A DNA stretch of 64,000 nucleotides from CAWJMD01 sp963700925 (lineage in GTDB: Bacteria > Actinomycetota > Actinomycetes > Actinomycetales > CAWJMD01): the NCBI GenBank assembly GCA_963700925.1, contig OY969553.1, forward strand, positions 3,968,001-4,032,000, given 5' to 3'. The translations under genes were made by a program, and so were the position numbers. Each line of letters begins with the position of its first letter. Positions within the stretch are counted from its first letter, which is position 1. Shown piece after piece: positions 8,573 through 17,560 of the stretch. Below the pieces are notes generated by a model. It was not told the DNA's origin, made no database searches, and saw nothing but the letters and a program-made list of their open reading frames with translations.

Positions 8573-9894
8573 CCGGCGAGTCCGGCTCCACCGCTGCACC
8601 TGACCGAGCTGCGCTCGACCGTGGCGGCGCCCTGAGGCTGCTCCTTCGCAACCGCGAGTTCCGGGTGCTCTGGTCGGCGCGCGCGGTCTCGGTGCTCGGA
8701 GACACCCTCGGCCTGGTCGCACTGCTGGTCCACGTCCAGGCCGAGACCGGCGCAGCGGTCGCCGTCGCCATGCTGCTGCTGGCCGGCGACTGCGTGCCGG
8801 GTCTGTTCGGGCCCGTCGCCGGACTGATCGCGGACAGGTACGGGCTGCGCAGGGTCATGGCGGCGTGCGAGATCAGCCAGGGGTTGCTAGTGCTCGCGAT
8901 CGCAGCCGCCCTTCCGCCGCTGCCGGTGCTGCTGGTCCTGGTCGCCGTGCGCGGTATCGGCGCGACGACCTTCACCGCGGCCTCGCGCAGCGCTGTTCCC
9001 CGCGTCGTCGACGACGACGACCTCGAGGCCGCGAACGCCGCTCTCGGCGTCGGCACCTACGGGCTCGAGGCGCTGGGACCGCTGCTCGCGGCGGCCGTCT
9101 TCGCACTGACCGGGATCCGCGGTGTGCTCCTGGTCGACGTCGCCACGTTCGCCGTGTCCGCAGTGCTGCTCTCCAGGCTCCCCGCGCTCGCGGCGCTGCC
9201 CCCGCTGAGCACCGACGAGCGCGCGACGCCGAGCCGGACGCGACGGTGGTACCACGAGGTGGCGACCGGGTTCCGGCACCTGTGGTCGATCCCGACCGTG
9301 GGCGCGGTCGCCGCGGGGGTCGTCGGCGTGGTCGCCTTCAGCGGGGTCGACGACGTCGCCCTGGTCTTCCTGGCTCGCGACGAACTGGGTGGCACCAGCA
9401 CCGAAGCGGCCGTGGTCTACGCCGGCGTGGGCATCGGACTGTTGGCGGGCTACCTGCTCGTCGCCCGCGCAGGCGGACGATGGCCCGCGCTGGTCCTGCT
9501 GATCTCCGGGTTCGCGGTGAGCAGTACCGGCAACCTGGTCACCGGGCTCGCCGGGTCCATCGCGGCGGCCGTGCTGATCCAGGGCCTGCGCGGGATCGGT
9601 ATCGCCGCCCTGGACGTGGGGGTCAACAGCCACCTTCAACGGACGGTGCCGCCACGCATGCTCGGCCAGGCCTTCGGCAGCCTTTACGGCGCGGTCGGGG
9701 TGAGTGCCGGACTGTCCTACGCGCTGGGCGGTCTCCTCCTGGCCGCGACCGACGCCCGCATCACCTTCGTCGTCGCCGGGGCGGGCGGCTTGCTCGTCAG
9801 CCTGGCCAGCGGCACCGCTCTGATCCGCACCAGCAGGGGCCGACCGGGCTCGCCGGCCGGCGCTCGCGGCGTCGGCGGGCAGGAGGACCGATGA
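8569..9894 (+). CDS. MFS transporter (MFS_3-like exporter)
   Basis: A 441-residue transporter with about twelve hydrophobic segments. The N-terminal half begins LLLRNREFRVLWSARAVSVLGD, the form usual in the MFS_3 / enterobactin-exporter-like branch. The loop between helices 2 and 3 has GLIADRYGLRRVM, close to the MFS signature. The second half starts near residue 235 after a charged loop (STDERATPSRTRRWYHE). The substrate cannot be deduced; relatives export siderophores or drugs. GTG start overlaps the hydrolase stop (GTGA) and the stop overlaps the ATG of the response regulator (ATGA), so the three genes form one translationally coupled unit. Confidence 0.85.
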   Translation: MTGESGSTAAPDRAALDRGGALRLLLRNREFRVLWSARAVSVLGDTLGLVALLVHVQAETGAAVAVAMLLLAGDCVPGLFGPVAGLIADRYGLRRVMAACEISQGLLVLAIAAALPPLPVLLVLVAVRGIGATTFTAASRSAVPRVVDDDDLEAANAALGVGTYGLEALGPLLAAAVFALTGIRGVLLVDVATFAVSAVLLSRLPALAALPPLSTDERATPSRTRRWYHEVATGFRHLWSIPTVGAVAAGVVGVVAFSGVDDVALVFLARDELGGTSTEAAVVYAGVGIGLLAGYLLVARAGGRWPALVLLISGFAVSSTGNLVTGLAGSIAAAVLIQGLRGIGIAALDVGVNSHLQRTVPPRMLGQAFGSLYGAVGVSAGLSYALGGLLLAATDARITFVVAGAGGLLVSLASGTALIRTSRGRPGSPAGARGVGGQEDR

Positions 9895-10541
9895 TCGCGG
9901 TGCTGCTGGTCGACGACCAGGACCTGATCCGGCTCGGGCTGCGCGCGCTGCTCGAGGCGACCGACGGGTTCGTCGTCGCCGGCGAGGCCGCCGACGGGCT
10001 CAGCGCCGTGAACCAGGCAGCGGCTACCAGGCCCGACGTGGTGCTGATGGACATCCGGATGCCAGGCATCGACGGCCTCGAGGCCACCCGCCGCATCGTC
10101 GCCGACCCGGCCCTGGCCGCGACACGCGTACTGGTGCTGACCACGTTCGAGCACGACCAGTACGTCTTCGAGGCCCTGCACGCCGGGGCCAGCGGCTTCC
10201 TGCTGAAGGACATCCCGCCGACCACGCTGCTGGAGGCGATCCGCACCGTCGCCGAGGGTGGCGCCCTGCTGTCGCCCTCGGTGACGCGGACCCTGATCCG
10301 GGAGTTCACCCATAACACGCCCCGGCCGCTCACACCGCACCCGCAGCTCGGCCGGCTCACCGACCGAGAACGGCAGGTGGTCGAGCTGGTGGCGAACGGG
10401 ATGAGCAACCACGAGGTGGCCGGCCACCTGGTCCTCAGCCCCGCCACTGCCCGCACCCACGTCAGCCGCGCCATGGTCAAGCTCGGCGCCCGCGACCGCG
10501 CCCAGCTCGTCGTGTTCGCGTACCAGTCCGGCCTGGCCTGA
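9891..10541 (+). CDS. NarL/LuxR-family response regulator without adjacent kinase
   Basis: A 216-residue response regulator. The receiver domain occupies residues 1-120 with the acidic pocket (DDQ at 8-10), phospho-acceptor Asp54 in VVLMDIRMPG, Thr in VLVLTTFEH and Lys in GFLLKDIPP. The LuxR-type HTH lies at residues ~150-212 (LTDRERQVVELVANGMSNHEVAGHLVLSPATARTHVSRAMVKLGARDR). The start at ATG 9891 overlaps the MFS stop and gives the canonical receiver N-terminus; longer in-frame readings upstream are shadows of the MFS gene. No histidine kinase lies next to it, so it is an orphan in this window and may respond to a distant kinase or control the hydrolase/MFS pair itself. Confidence 0.9.
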   Translation: MIAVLLVDDQDLIRLGLRALLEATDGFVVAGEAADGLSAVNQAAATRPDVVLMDIRMPGIDGLEATRRIVADPALAATRVLVLTTFEHDQYVFEALHAGASGFLLKDIPPTTLLEAIRTVAEGGALLSPSVTRTLIREFTHNTPRPLTPHPQLGRLTDRERQVVELVANGMSNHEVAGHLVLSPATARTHVSRAMVKLGARDRAQLVVFAYQSGLA

Positions 10542-10548
10542 CCCACCC

Positions 10549-12135
10549 TCAGTGCGAGACGTCCGCCCAGAGGCCGCAGTGGTGGTTCTCGGCGAACGGG
10601 GTCGGGGCGATGCCCGCGGTGGACAGCCCCTGCACCGTCCCGGCCCGGCCGACCTCCGGCCAGTGCGGCCGGTCGGCGCCGTTGGGGTCACCGGTGCGGG
10701 CGAACGCGGCCCAGTAGTCGATCATGGTCGCCGACAGGAGCTCCTGGGATGGCGTGAGCGGCGGGTACTGGGCGTCGCCGTTCAGCTGCCACACGTAGGG
10801 CAGGTCCGTTCCGTGGTAGGCGCCGAGGGGGAACCCACCCGGTCCCGGGCCGCTGCTCTCGGCGAACTCGTAGGCGAAGACGGGCTGGTGGCGCGCGGCC
10901 GCCTTGGCGTCGCGCAGGACCGGGCAGGTGCCGATCTGGCCGCCCCAGTCGGTGAGCACGGCAGCGAGCGCCAACGCGGGGCGCTCGTAGCTCTCGGCCG
11001 GATACTCCTGCAGGACGGCGGCGGCGTCGTCGGGGAAGGTGCCCGTGACCATCGCCTCGTACTGCTGCGCGCTGATGTCCCGCGCGAGAGCGAAGACGAA
11101 GCCGCGCATCTCGTCGCGGGTGGCGCCGATCAGGAGCGGGACCCGCGCCGCCGCACCCTTGCGCAGCGCCTTGCCGGGCTGCATCGGCAGCGTCGACGTG
11201 CCGGCCACCGGGTTCCAGGGACGGTCGCTGACCCGGCCGGTCAGGTCGTAGCCGACACCGTCGAGCGTGCCGACGAGCCGGCTCGCGCTGCGCCCGCGCA
11301 GGCAGGTGGCCACGTCCGCTCCTGTGTCGCAGTCCAGGTCGGCGATCGCCCGCTCCCCGAACATGTGGCCGTCGGCGCGGGTGAGGACGTCGTTGTCGCA
11401 GGCGCCGCTCTGCAGGATCGCCCGGTCGAACAGCCCGCGAGAGAGCGGGGACGCGAGCTGGGCGCAGATCGCGCGGGCACCGCCGGACTGGCCGGCCAGG
11501 GTGACGTTCTGCCGATCGCCGCCGAAGCGGACGATGTTCTGGCGCACCCACCGCAGGGCCGCGGCCTGGTCCATCAGCCCGTAGTTGCCGCTGTCACGAC
11601 CGAGCGCAGGCGTGGAGAGGAATCCCAGGGCACCGAGGCGGTAGTTGATCGTCACCACGACCAGGTCGCCGCGGGCGGCGAGCCCGGCTCCGTCGAACCT
11701 CTGCGCGCCGCCGGAGTCGAGGCCGCCGCCGTGCAGCCACACCAGCACCGGCAGCCGGTCCCCCCGCTCGGCGTCGCGAGGCACCGTGACGTCCAGCACC
11801 AGGCAGTCCTCCTGCCCGAGCACCTCACCCTCCGCGTCTCCGCCCTGCGGGCACAGCGGGCTGGGCGTGGTCGCCTCCCGCACGCCTCTCCAGCGCTCCG
11901 GCGGGGCGGGTGGCCGCCAGCGGAGCGAGCCGACGGGAGGCGCGGCGTACGGGATTCCGGACCAGGCGATGTGGTCGTCGGCGACGTCGCCGTGCAGCAA
12001 CCCGGACTGGACCCGGACGAAGCCAGGACGGTCTGCGTCGTCACCGCCGTCTGCCACCGCCGGCGCGGTGAGGAGGCTGGTCGCCAGCACCGCGGCGACG
12101 GCGATCAGGGACCGGGTCAGGGTTCTCTTCGACAT
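10549..12135 (-). CDS. Secreted type-B carboxylesterase/lipase family protein
   Basis: About 528 residues. ATG at 12135 (a GTG lies two codons further out) gives a classical signal peptide: MSKRTLTRSL, then a hydrophobic core and a TAPAVA-D cleavage-like site near residue 29, so it is probably exported. The esterase domain follows with SGIPYAAPPVGSLRWRPP, LPVLVWLHGGGLDSG (oxyanion hole), the nucleophile elbow LAGQSGGARAICAQ (the family usually has GESAG; here GQSGG keeps the Ser), and a C-terminal GAYHGTDLPYVW carrying the catalytic His. It hydrolyses carboxyl esters; the natural substrate is unknown. It converges with the response regulator, 7 bases apart, and is transcribed with, or after, the DUF899 and DUF1772 genes. 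Confidence 0.88.
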   Translation of the reverse strand: MSKRTLTRSLIAVAAVLATSLLTAPAVADGGDDADRPGFVRVQSGLLHGDVADDHIAWSGIPYAAPPVGSLRWRPPAPPERWRGVREATTPSPLCPQGGDAEGEVLGQEDCLVLDVTVPRDAERGDRLPVLVWLHGGGLDSGGAQRFDGAGLAARGDLVVVTINYRLGALGFLSTPALGRDSGNYGLMDQAAALRWVRQNIVRFGGDRQNVTLAGQSGGARAICAQLASPLSRGLFDRAILQSGACDNDVLTRADGHMFGERAIADLDCDTGADVATCLRGRSASRLVGTLDGVGYDLTGRVSDRPWNPVAGTSTLPMQPGKALRKGAAARVPLLIGATRDEMRGFVFALARDISAQQYEAMVTGTFPDDAAAVLQEYPAESYERPALALAAVLTDWGGQIGTCPVLRDAKAAARHQPVFAYEFAESSGPGPGGFPLGAYHGTDLPYVWQLNGDAQYPPLTPSQELLSATMIDYWAAFARTGDPNGADRPHWPEVGRAGTVQGLSTAGIAPTPFAENHHCGLWADVSH

Positions 12136-12224
12136 GACCACACTCTGGGTCGGCCGGGCCGACGGCGCGTACGCCGGGAGGCGTGACTTCCTCTACGCAC
12201 CGCGACGTAGACGGCGACGCCGCC

Positions 12225-12965
12225 TCACGTCAGGTCGTCGGAGCGGCCGGCGTCGACGCGGGACCACTGGGCGATGGGCCGTCCGTTCGTGCGCCAGTGA
12301 TCGGGGTGGTCGGCGCCTCCCCAGGGCTGGGGCCAGCCGTCGGGGGAGTCCTCCCACGTCTCCTGGCGTCCGTAGACGGTCATGTCCCACAGTCCGTGGG
12401 TGGGAGCCATGATCTCGACGCCGCGACCACCGGTGTAGTACGTCTCGAACACCCGCTCGCCGTCGCGGACGTAGAAGACGAGGTGGTGGGTCTGCCAGTC
12501 ACGACCCTCGAGGAGCTGCGCCGCCGTCTTCTCGGCCGAGTACCACGGCATGTCCAGGCCCAAGAAGTCCCGGTAGCGGACGCTCTCCTCGTACGGGCCC
12601 TTGCAGAGCACGGCGTACGTGGCGTCGCGGGAGTGGAGGTAGGACAGCTCGCGGACCTGGCAGTTGAAGAACGTGCAGCCCTCGCACTGCTCCGCGGCGG
12701 GTTGGCCGGGCCACCAGGCGTGGAAGTACGCGATCAGCTGCTGGCGGCCTTCGAAGACGTCGAGGATCGGGACGGGTCCGTTCGGACCGATCACCTCGAT
12801 GGTGGCGTCGACCTCCACCATCGGCAGCCGCCGCCGCGCCGCCGCGATCGCGTCCCCCTCGCGGGTGTGCGCCTTCTCACGCTCGAGCAGTGCGTACCGC
12901 GCCTGCTGCCAGGTCTCCCTGTCGACCACAGGTGGCAGGGTTCGGTTGCGTGGTTGGTCGTTCAT
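12225..12965 (-). CDS. DUF899 (thioredoxin-fold-like) family protein
   Basis: About 246 residues, matching the DUF899 group of predicted thioredoxin-like proteins: TWQQARYALLEREKAHTREGDAIAAARRRLPMVEVD at the start, LIAYFHAWWPGQPAAEQCEGCTFFNCQ with conserved cysteines, and LGLDMPWYSAEK later. ATG 12965 is chosen because AGGAG lies directly upstream of it; the longer frame to 12995 has no SD. Function is not established for the family; the fold suggests a redox or peroxiredoxin-like role, which is inference. It lies 39 bases downstream of the DUF1772 gene. Confidence 0.82.
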   Translation of the reverse strand: MNDQPRNRTLPPVVDRETWQQARYALLEREKAHTREGDAIAAARRRLPMVEVDATIEVIGPNGPVPILDVFEGRQQLIAYFHAWWPGQPAAEQCEGCTFFNCQVRELSYLHSRDATYAVLCKGPYEESVRYRDFLGLDMPWYSAEKTAAQLLEGRDWQTHHLVFYVRDGERVFETYYTGGRGVEIMAPTHGLWDMTVYGRQETWEDSPDGWPQPWGGADHPDHWRTNGRPIAQWSRVDAGRSDDLT

Positions 12966-13004
12966 GATCTCCTCCAGGCGTTCGTTGCGGAGCAAGCGTT
13001 TTCG

Positions 13005-13595
13005 TCAAGATCGCACGGTGTCGCCCTGGTGACTTCTGTGTCCGTGGACGTACAGGGCGCGGGCCATGGCGGCGACGGCCGCCGTGCAGAACAACGTGCG
13101 GACCAGGTTGCCGGCTGCCCAGCGGCCCTCGAACTCGCTCCGGACCAGAGCCAGGTCCTCGACGAGGGCAGGATCGCCCACCTGGTCGATCTCAAGGTTG
13201 AGGGGGATGTGGACGACGACGGTGATGGCCAGGACGACCCCGTAGAGCACCAGCGCGATGATCGTCCAGAGCAGGGCTGCGCCTTGCCTGAGGACGGCCA
13301 GGCTGACGGCCGCGAGCACGACGAGCAGCAGGGCGACGGTGAAGCTCACGGGGAACACCGGGTTCTGGTTGAACCGCTGCGTGACCGCCACGAAGGTGTG
13401 GTCGTCGGCACCAGCCAGGTTGGGCATCACGGCCACCGCGAACGTGAAGTTCAGTCCGGCGACCAGTGCCATCACCACGAGCGCGGCGCCGAGGCAGAGG
13501 CCGTGCCACCCGTGCCCGACCGAGCCGGGCCGGCGCGAATGCTCCGCGCTGGCCGTGGGGCGGATCTCGTGACCCGTAATCCGGCGGTCGCTCAT
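13005..13595 (-). CDS. DUF1772-like (anthrone-oxygenase-like) membrane protein
   Basis: A 196-residue protein with four predicted membrane helices (approximately residues 32-54, 82-102, 108-128 and 160-180). The pattern NFTFAVAVMPNL in helix 1, FNQNPVFPVSF in the loop and HIPLNLEI after helix 3 is that of DUF1772 / anthrone oxygenase-like membrane proteins. Biochemical activity is unknown for most bacterial members. It faces the AraC gene across a ~150-bp divergent spacer and leads the minus-strand group DUF1772-DUF899-carboxylesterase, a plausible target set for the regulators at 13749-17467. Confidence 0.75.
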   Translation of the reverse strand: MSDRRITGHEIRPTASAEHSRRPGSVGHGWHGLCLGAALVVMALVAGLNFTFAVAVMPNLAGADDHTFVAVTQRFNQNPVFPVSFTVALLLVVLAAVSLAVLRQGAALLWTIIALVLYGVVLAITVVVHIPLNLEIDQVGDPALVEDLALVRSEFEGRWAAGNLVRTLFCTAAVAAMARALYVHGHRSHQGDTVRS

Positions 13596-13748
13596 GTGGT
13601 GCGATCCCTCCTCCGTGGTGCCTCGTCCGTCCGGTCGTCCACTCTGAGGGCGGAATCACCGGCGGAGCAATGCCCGTTCATCGCACCGGCATGCTCATTC
13701 GTCCGGCGGTACTGGACTCGGCGATGCGGGACCCACAGACTCCCAGTC

Positions 13749-14723
13749 GTGCGAGGTGCAGATCCGTGGGCGACGTCCGATCCTCTCGGAGTGGCCCTGC
13801 ACTTCCTGCGGGTGACGGGCACCTTCTACTGCCGCTCCGAGCTGAGCGCACCGTGGGGCCTCTACCTGCCGCCCGAGCCGGAGTCGATGTGGTTCCACGT
13901 CGTGAACTCCGGGAGGTGCTGGCTGGAGATCGACGCCCAAGAACCGCTCGAGCTGCGCCCCGGCGACTTCGTCCTGGTACCCCGGGGCGAGGGTCACCGG
14001 CTGGTCAGCGAGCCCGGTCAACCGGCCCCGCGCGTCGACGAGCTGACCTACGACTACGCCAGTGACCGGTACGCGCTGCTGAGGTACGGCGGAGGCGGCG
14101 CGCCGACGAGCGTCGTGTGCGGGACCGTCCGGATGGGCCACCCGGCCGGCAGGAGCTTGGTGGCGCTGCTGCCCCGCGCCATCCTCATTCAGTCCGTGCC
14201 GGGGTCGCCGTCGCCGGAGGCCGACTGGATGTACAGCACCCTCCGACTCATCGCCGCCGAGGCGCAGCAGCTGCGTCCCGGCGGCGAGGCCGTGATCATG
14301 CGCCTGTCGGACATCCTGGTCGTCCAGGCGATCCGCTGGTGGATGGCGAGCGAGGCGCCCGAGCGGACCGGGTGGCTACACGCCCTGCAGGATCCGCGAA
14401 TCGGCCGGGCCCTATCGCTCGTCCACAGCGATCCCGGCAGGGCGTGGACGGTCGAGTCGCTCGCACGGGAGACCGCCATGTCGCGGTCTGCCTTCGCAGC
14501 CCGGTTCACCGAGCTGGTGGGAGAACCGGTCATGCAGTACGTCACGCGCTGGCGGATGCAGGTCGCATACGACTGGCTGCAGTACGACGACATGGCCGTG
14601 GCGCAGGTCGCCACCCGACTGGGCTACGAGTCGGAAGCAGCGTTCCGTCGGGCGTTCAAACGCACCACGGGCACGGCGCCCGGCGCCGCACGGCGCTCGA
14701 CACCCGGGCCCCTGCCGCCGTGA
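13749..14723 (+). CDS. AraC-family regulator with cupin sensor
   Basis: About 324 residues from GTG 13749, chosen because it gives the usual AraC/cupin_6 beginning (residues ~10-60: LGVALHFLRVTGTFYCRSEL, WGLYLPPEPESMWFHVV). The cupin sensor runs to residue ~200. Two HTH units make up the C-terminal DNA-binding domain (residues ~220-318: WTVESLARETAMSRSAFAARF, then MAVAQVATRLGYESEAAFRRAFKRTTG). It is divergent from the DUF1772/DUF899/esterase set, which it may regulate. Its stop overlaps the GTG of the next regulator, so two transcription factors of different families are co-translated. An upstream GTG/ATG start cannot be excluded. Confidence 0.85.
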   Translation: MRGADPWATSDPLGVALHFLRVTGTFYCRSELSAPWGLYLPPEPESMWFHVVNSGRCWLEIDAQEPLELRPGDFVLVPRGEGHRLVSEPGQPAPRVDELTYDYASDRYALLRYGGGGAPTSVVCGTVRMGHPAGRSLVALLPRAILIQSVPGSPSPEADWMYSTLRLIAAEAQQLRPGGEAVIMRLSDILVVQAIRWWMASEAPERTGWLHALQDPRIGRALSLVHSDPGRAWTVESLARETAMSRSAFAARFTELVGEPVMQYVTRWRMQVAYDWLQYDDMAVAQVATRLGYESEAAFRRAFKRTTGTAPGAARRSTPGPLPP

Positions 14724-17467
14724 CGGGCACGCTGTCGACGGCCCTCACCCGCTTCGTCGGCCGCGCCGACGAGCTGGCGTACCTGCGGTCACGGATCACC
14801 GAGCACCGCCTCGTGACGCTGACCGGCGAAGGCGGGAGCGGCAAGACCCGGCTGGCGGCGCAGCTGTGCCGCGACCTCGAGGCGTCCGGCAGCTCGGTGT
14901 GGTGGGTGGATCTCGGCCCCGTTAGCGACCCCGCGCTCGTGGTGCGCACGGTCGCGGACGGCGTCGGCGTCCGGTCCGAGCCCGACTCCGACCCCGTCAG
15001 CGGTCTGGTCCGCCACCTCCGGACGACCACAGGTGTCCTGTGCCTGGACACCTGCGAGCATCTCCTGGACACGGCCGCTGACCTGGTCCACCGACTTCTT
15101 CTCGGCTGCGAGCAGCTCGTGGTGGTGGCCACGAGCCGGGAGCCGCTCGGAGTCGCCGGTGAGGCCCACTACCGTGTCCCGCCTCTGACGCCGGCGGACG
15201 CCTGCGCGCTGTTCGACGACCGGGCCGCTCTCAGCGACCCCGGGTTCGCCCCGGCCGAGGTCAGGGCGGAGGTGGAGTCGATCTGCGCCCGCGTCGACGG
15301 CCTGCCGCTGGCCATCGAGCTCGCCGCCGCCTGGGTGAACGCCCTGAGCCCCGCCCAGATCGCGAGTGGGCTGGGAACCAGTCTGCAGCTCCTGGGCGGG
15401 GGCCCGAGGACGGCGCTCCCGCGCCATCGCACCCTCGTCGCGTCCATGGACTGGAGCCATGACCTGCTCGGGGAGAACGAGCAGCGGGTGCTGCGGCGCG
15501 TCGCGGTCTTCGCGGGGGACTTCACGGCCTCAGCCGCAACGGACGTGGCCGTCGAACCGCGCGCTTACGCGGACCGGACCGGCACCTCGACTCGTGCGGA
15601 CGACGACCTCGACGTCCTCGCGGTCACTCGCCGGCTCGTCGACAAGTCACTCGTCGTGGCACGTCGACGCGAGGGCCAGGTCCGGTACCGGCTGCTGGAC
15701 ACGGTGAAGCACTACGCCCTCGACAAGCTCCGCCGCTGCGGCGAGGTGGAGCAGGCCCATGATCGGCACCTGCGCCACTTCCTCGCCCTGGCCCGCGACG
15801 CCGAGGCCGGATCCGCTCGGGACCAGGACCACTGGCGGGCGGCGCTGGACGCGGAGCACGACAACCTGCACGCGGCCCTGCAATGGGGCCTGGCACCGCC
15901 CAGAGCCGAAGCCGGCCGTCTGCTCGCGGCCACCATGACCCACCAGTGGCTGCTGCGGTCCCAGGCGCGCGAGGGGCTGGACTTCGTGCAGCGCGCCCTC
16001 GACCTCGATCCGGCGGACCGCTCGGCAGTCCAGGCGCGCCTCCACCTCGGCCGGGCCTGGCTGGCCAGCGTGGCCGGGCGCCTCCACGAGGTGGCGGAGG
16101 CGGCCCATGCAGCGGACGAGATCGCGCAGGAGGTCGACACCGCGGCGATCGCGGCGTCGGCTGCGGCTCTGCGCGCCTACTCGCTCTTCTTCGTCGACCC
16201 GCCCCGCTGCCAGGAGATCGCCCGTCACGCTGAGTCCCTAGCGGAGGCCGCCGGTGACCCGTTCAACCAGGACTGGGCCGCGACCCTGCAGGCGTACACC
16301 CTGACCCGCAGGGACCGGCACCGGGAAGCCGCCGAAGTCGCCCGTCCCGCCCTGGAGCGAGCGATGGCGCGGAAGGACCGCTTCTGCGGGAGCTTTCTCC
16401 TCGGTGTCGAGATGCTCGCGCACCTGCACACAGGCGACGTCCGCCGCGCGGTCGCCCTCGGTGACGAGGTGATGACCCAGGTCGAACCGCTGGACGAGTA
16501 CTTCGCGTACGGGTCCAACGCCACCAACGTCGCCTTCGCCTACGGCCTCGCCGGCGACATCACCCGTGGCCAGGCCTTGATGGGTCGCGTCGTCCAAGGC
16601 ATCGACCGGTCCAGCGACGTCGACGTGATCGCCTACATGCTCACGATCGGGGTGCTGCACCTCTGGTCGGGCGAGCCCGGGATCGCGCTGCCGTGGCTGG
16701 AGCGCGGTGTCCAGCAGGCCGACACGTTCGAGTGGACGGCGATCCGGTGCCTGCCCCCGCTCGCGGCGACGTTGCGACACCTGGGCCGGGAGGACGAGGC
16801 CGCTGACGTCGCCGCCCGCGGTGTCGCGTCGGCGCGTGAGGTCGACGGTCCCCAGGTTCTCGCGGCAGCGCTGGACGAGCAGGCGAGACTCGTCGCCGCC
16901 ACCGATCCTGCCCGTGCCTTCGATCTGTACCACCGTTCTTTCGCTGTCCGTCGCGAGCACGACCTCGCGACCCACTTCCCGGACAGCCTCGACGCGCTGG
17001 GCGGCCTCGCCGCCAGCACGGGGTCACCCGACGCCGCCGTGCGCATGCTCGCAGGGGCTCACGCCGCCCGTTCTCGGATCGGTTACCCCCGGCCTCCCGT
17101 CGACCAGCCCGAGGTGGACCGCACCATCACGGATCTGAAGGATCAGCTGGGGGAGAGCACGTTTCACGAACTATGGGCGGAGGGCAGCGGCTTGACGCTC
17201 GACCGCGCCGTGGGCGACGCCACCAGGGGCCGAGGTCCCCGGGGTCGTCCGAACTCCGGCTGGGCGAGCCTCAGCGCCACCGAGCTCACCGTGGCCGGCA
17301 TGGTGGCCGATGGGCTGCCCAACCCCGAGATCGCACGTCGGATGTTCATCAGCCGCAGCACCGTGAAGACGCACCTCGCACACATCTACGCCAAGCTCTG
17401 CACCTCCAGCCGCACCGAGCTGGCCGCCATCACCACCGCCGCCCGCGCTGAGGATGCGCTCGACTGA
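14720..17467 (+). CDS. Large ATPase-LuxR transcriptional regulator (LAL/STAND type)
   Basis: A 915-residue regulator. The N-terminal nucleotide-binding domain starts FVGRADELAYLR; Walker A is GEGGSGKTR (residues 36-44) and a Walker B-like GVLCLDTCEHLL lies near residue 110. SREPLGVAGEAHYRVPPL and GLPLAIELAAAW are typical of the AfsR/LAL-type STAND ATPases. The middle (~400-800) is helical repeat, TPR-like. The C-terminus is a LuxR HTH (LSATELTVAGMVADGLPNPEIARRMFISRSTVKTHLAHIYAKL, ~residues 850-900). The GTG start overlaps the AraC stop (GTGA). Upstream in-frame sequence antisense or parallel to araC is not coding. ATP-dependent oligomerisation on a ligand signal is known for the family; the ligand here is unknown. 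Confidence 0.9.
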   Translation: MTGTLSTALTRFVGRADELAYLRSRITEHRLVTLTGEGGSGKTRLAAQLCRDLEASGSSVWWVDLGPVSDPALVVRTVADGVGVRSEPDSDPVSGLVRHLRTTTGVLCLDTCEHLLDTAADLVHRLLLGCEQLVVVATSREPLGVAGEAHYRVPPLTPADACALFDDRAALSDPGFAPAEVRAEVESICARVDGLPLAIELAAAWVNALSPAQIASGLGTSLQLLGGGPRTALPRHRTLVASMDWSHDLLGENEQRVLRRVAVFAGDFTASAATDVAVEPRAYADRTGTSTRADDDLDVLAVTRRLVDKSLVVARRREGQVRYRLLDTVKHYALDKLRRCGEVEQAHDRHLRHFLALARDAEAGSARDQDHWRAALDAEHDNLHAALQWGLAPPRAEAGRLLAATMTHQWLLRSQAREGLDFVQRALDLDPADRSAVQARLHLGRAWLASVAGRLHEVAEAAHAADEIAQEVDTAAIAASAAALRAYSLFFVDPPRCQEIARHAESLAEAAGDPFNQDWAATLQAYTLTRRDRHREAAEVARPALERAMARKDRFCGSFLLGVEMLAHLHTGDVRRAVALGDEVMTQVEPLDEYFAYGSNATNVAFAYGLAGDITRGQALMGRVVQGIDRSSDVDVIAYMLTIGVLHLWSGEPGIALPWLERGVQQADTFEWTAIRCLPPLAATLRHLGREDEAADVAARGVASAREVDGPQVLAAALDEQARLVAATDPARAFDLYHRSFAVRREHDLATHFPDSLDALGGLAASTGSPDAAVRMLAGAHAARSRIGYPRPPVDQPEVDRTITDLKDQLGESTFHELWAEGSGLTLDRAVGDATRGRGPRGRPNSGWASLSATELTVAGMVADGLPNPEIARRMFISRSTVKTHLAHIYAKLCTSSRTELAAITTAARAEDALD

Positions 17468-17560
17468 ACGGCCGTCGAGTCCCTGTCGCTGCGGGCGTTC
17501 GCCGTGGTCCCGGATGACGACGTGGCGCCCGGCGACCTCCGGCGTCTCAACACCTCCTCG

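Noticed and set aside
10552..12186. A 544-residue plus-strand open frame opposite the carboxylesterase gene
   Set aside because: The minus strand carries a full esterase with signal peptide and catalytic residues; the plus frame has no family features.
12183..13748. Possible N-terminal extension of the AraC regulator over 500 residues
   Set aside because: This stretch is antisense to the DUF899 and DUF1772 genes; the AraC family begins at about 13749.
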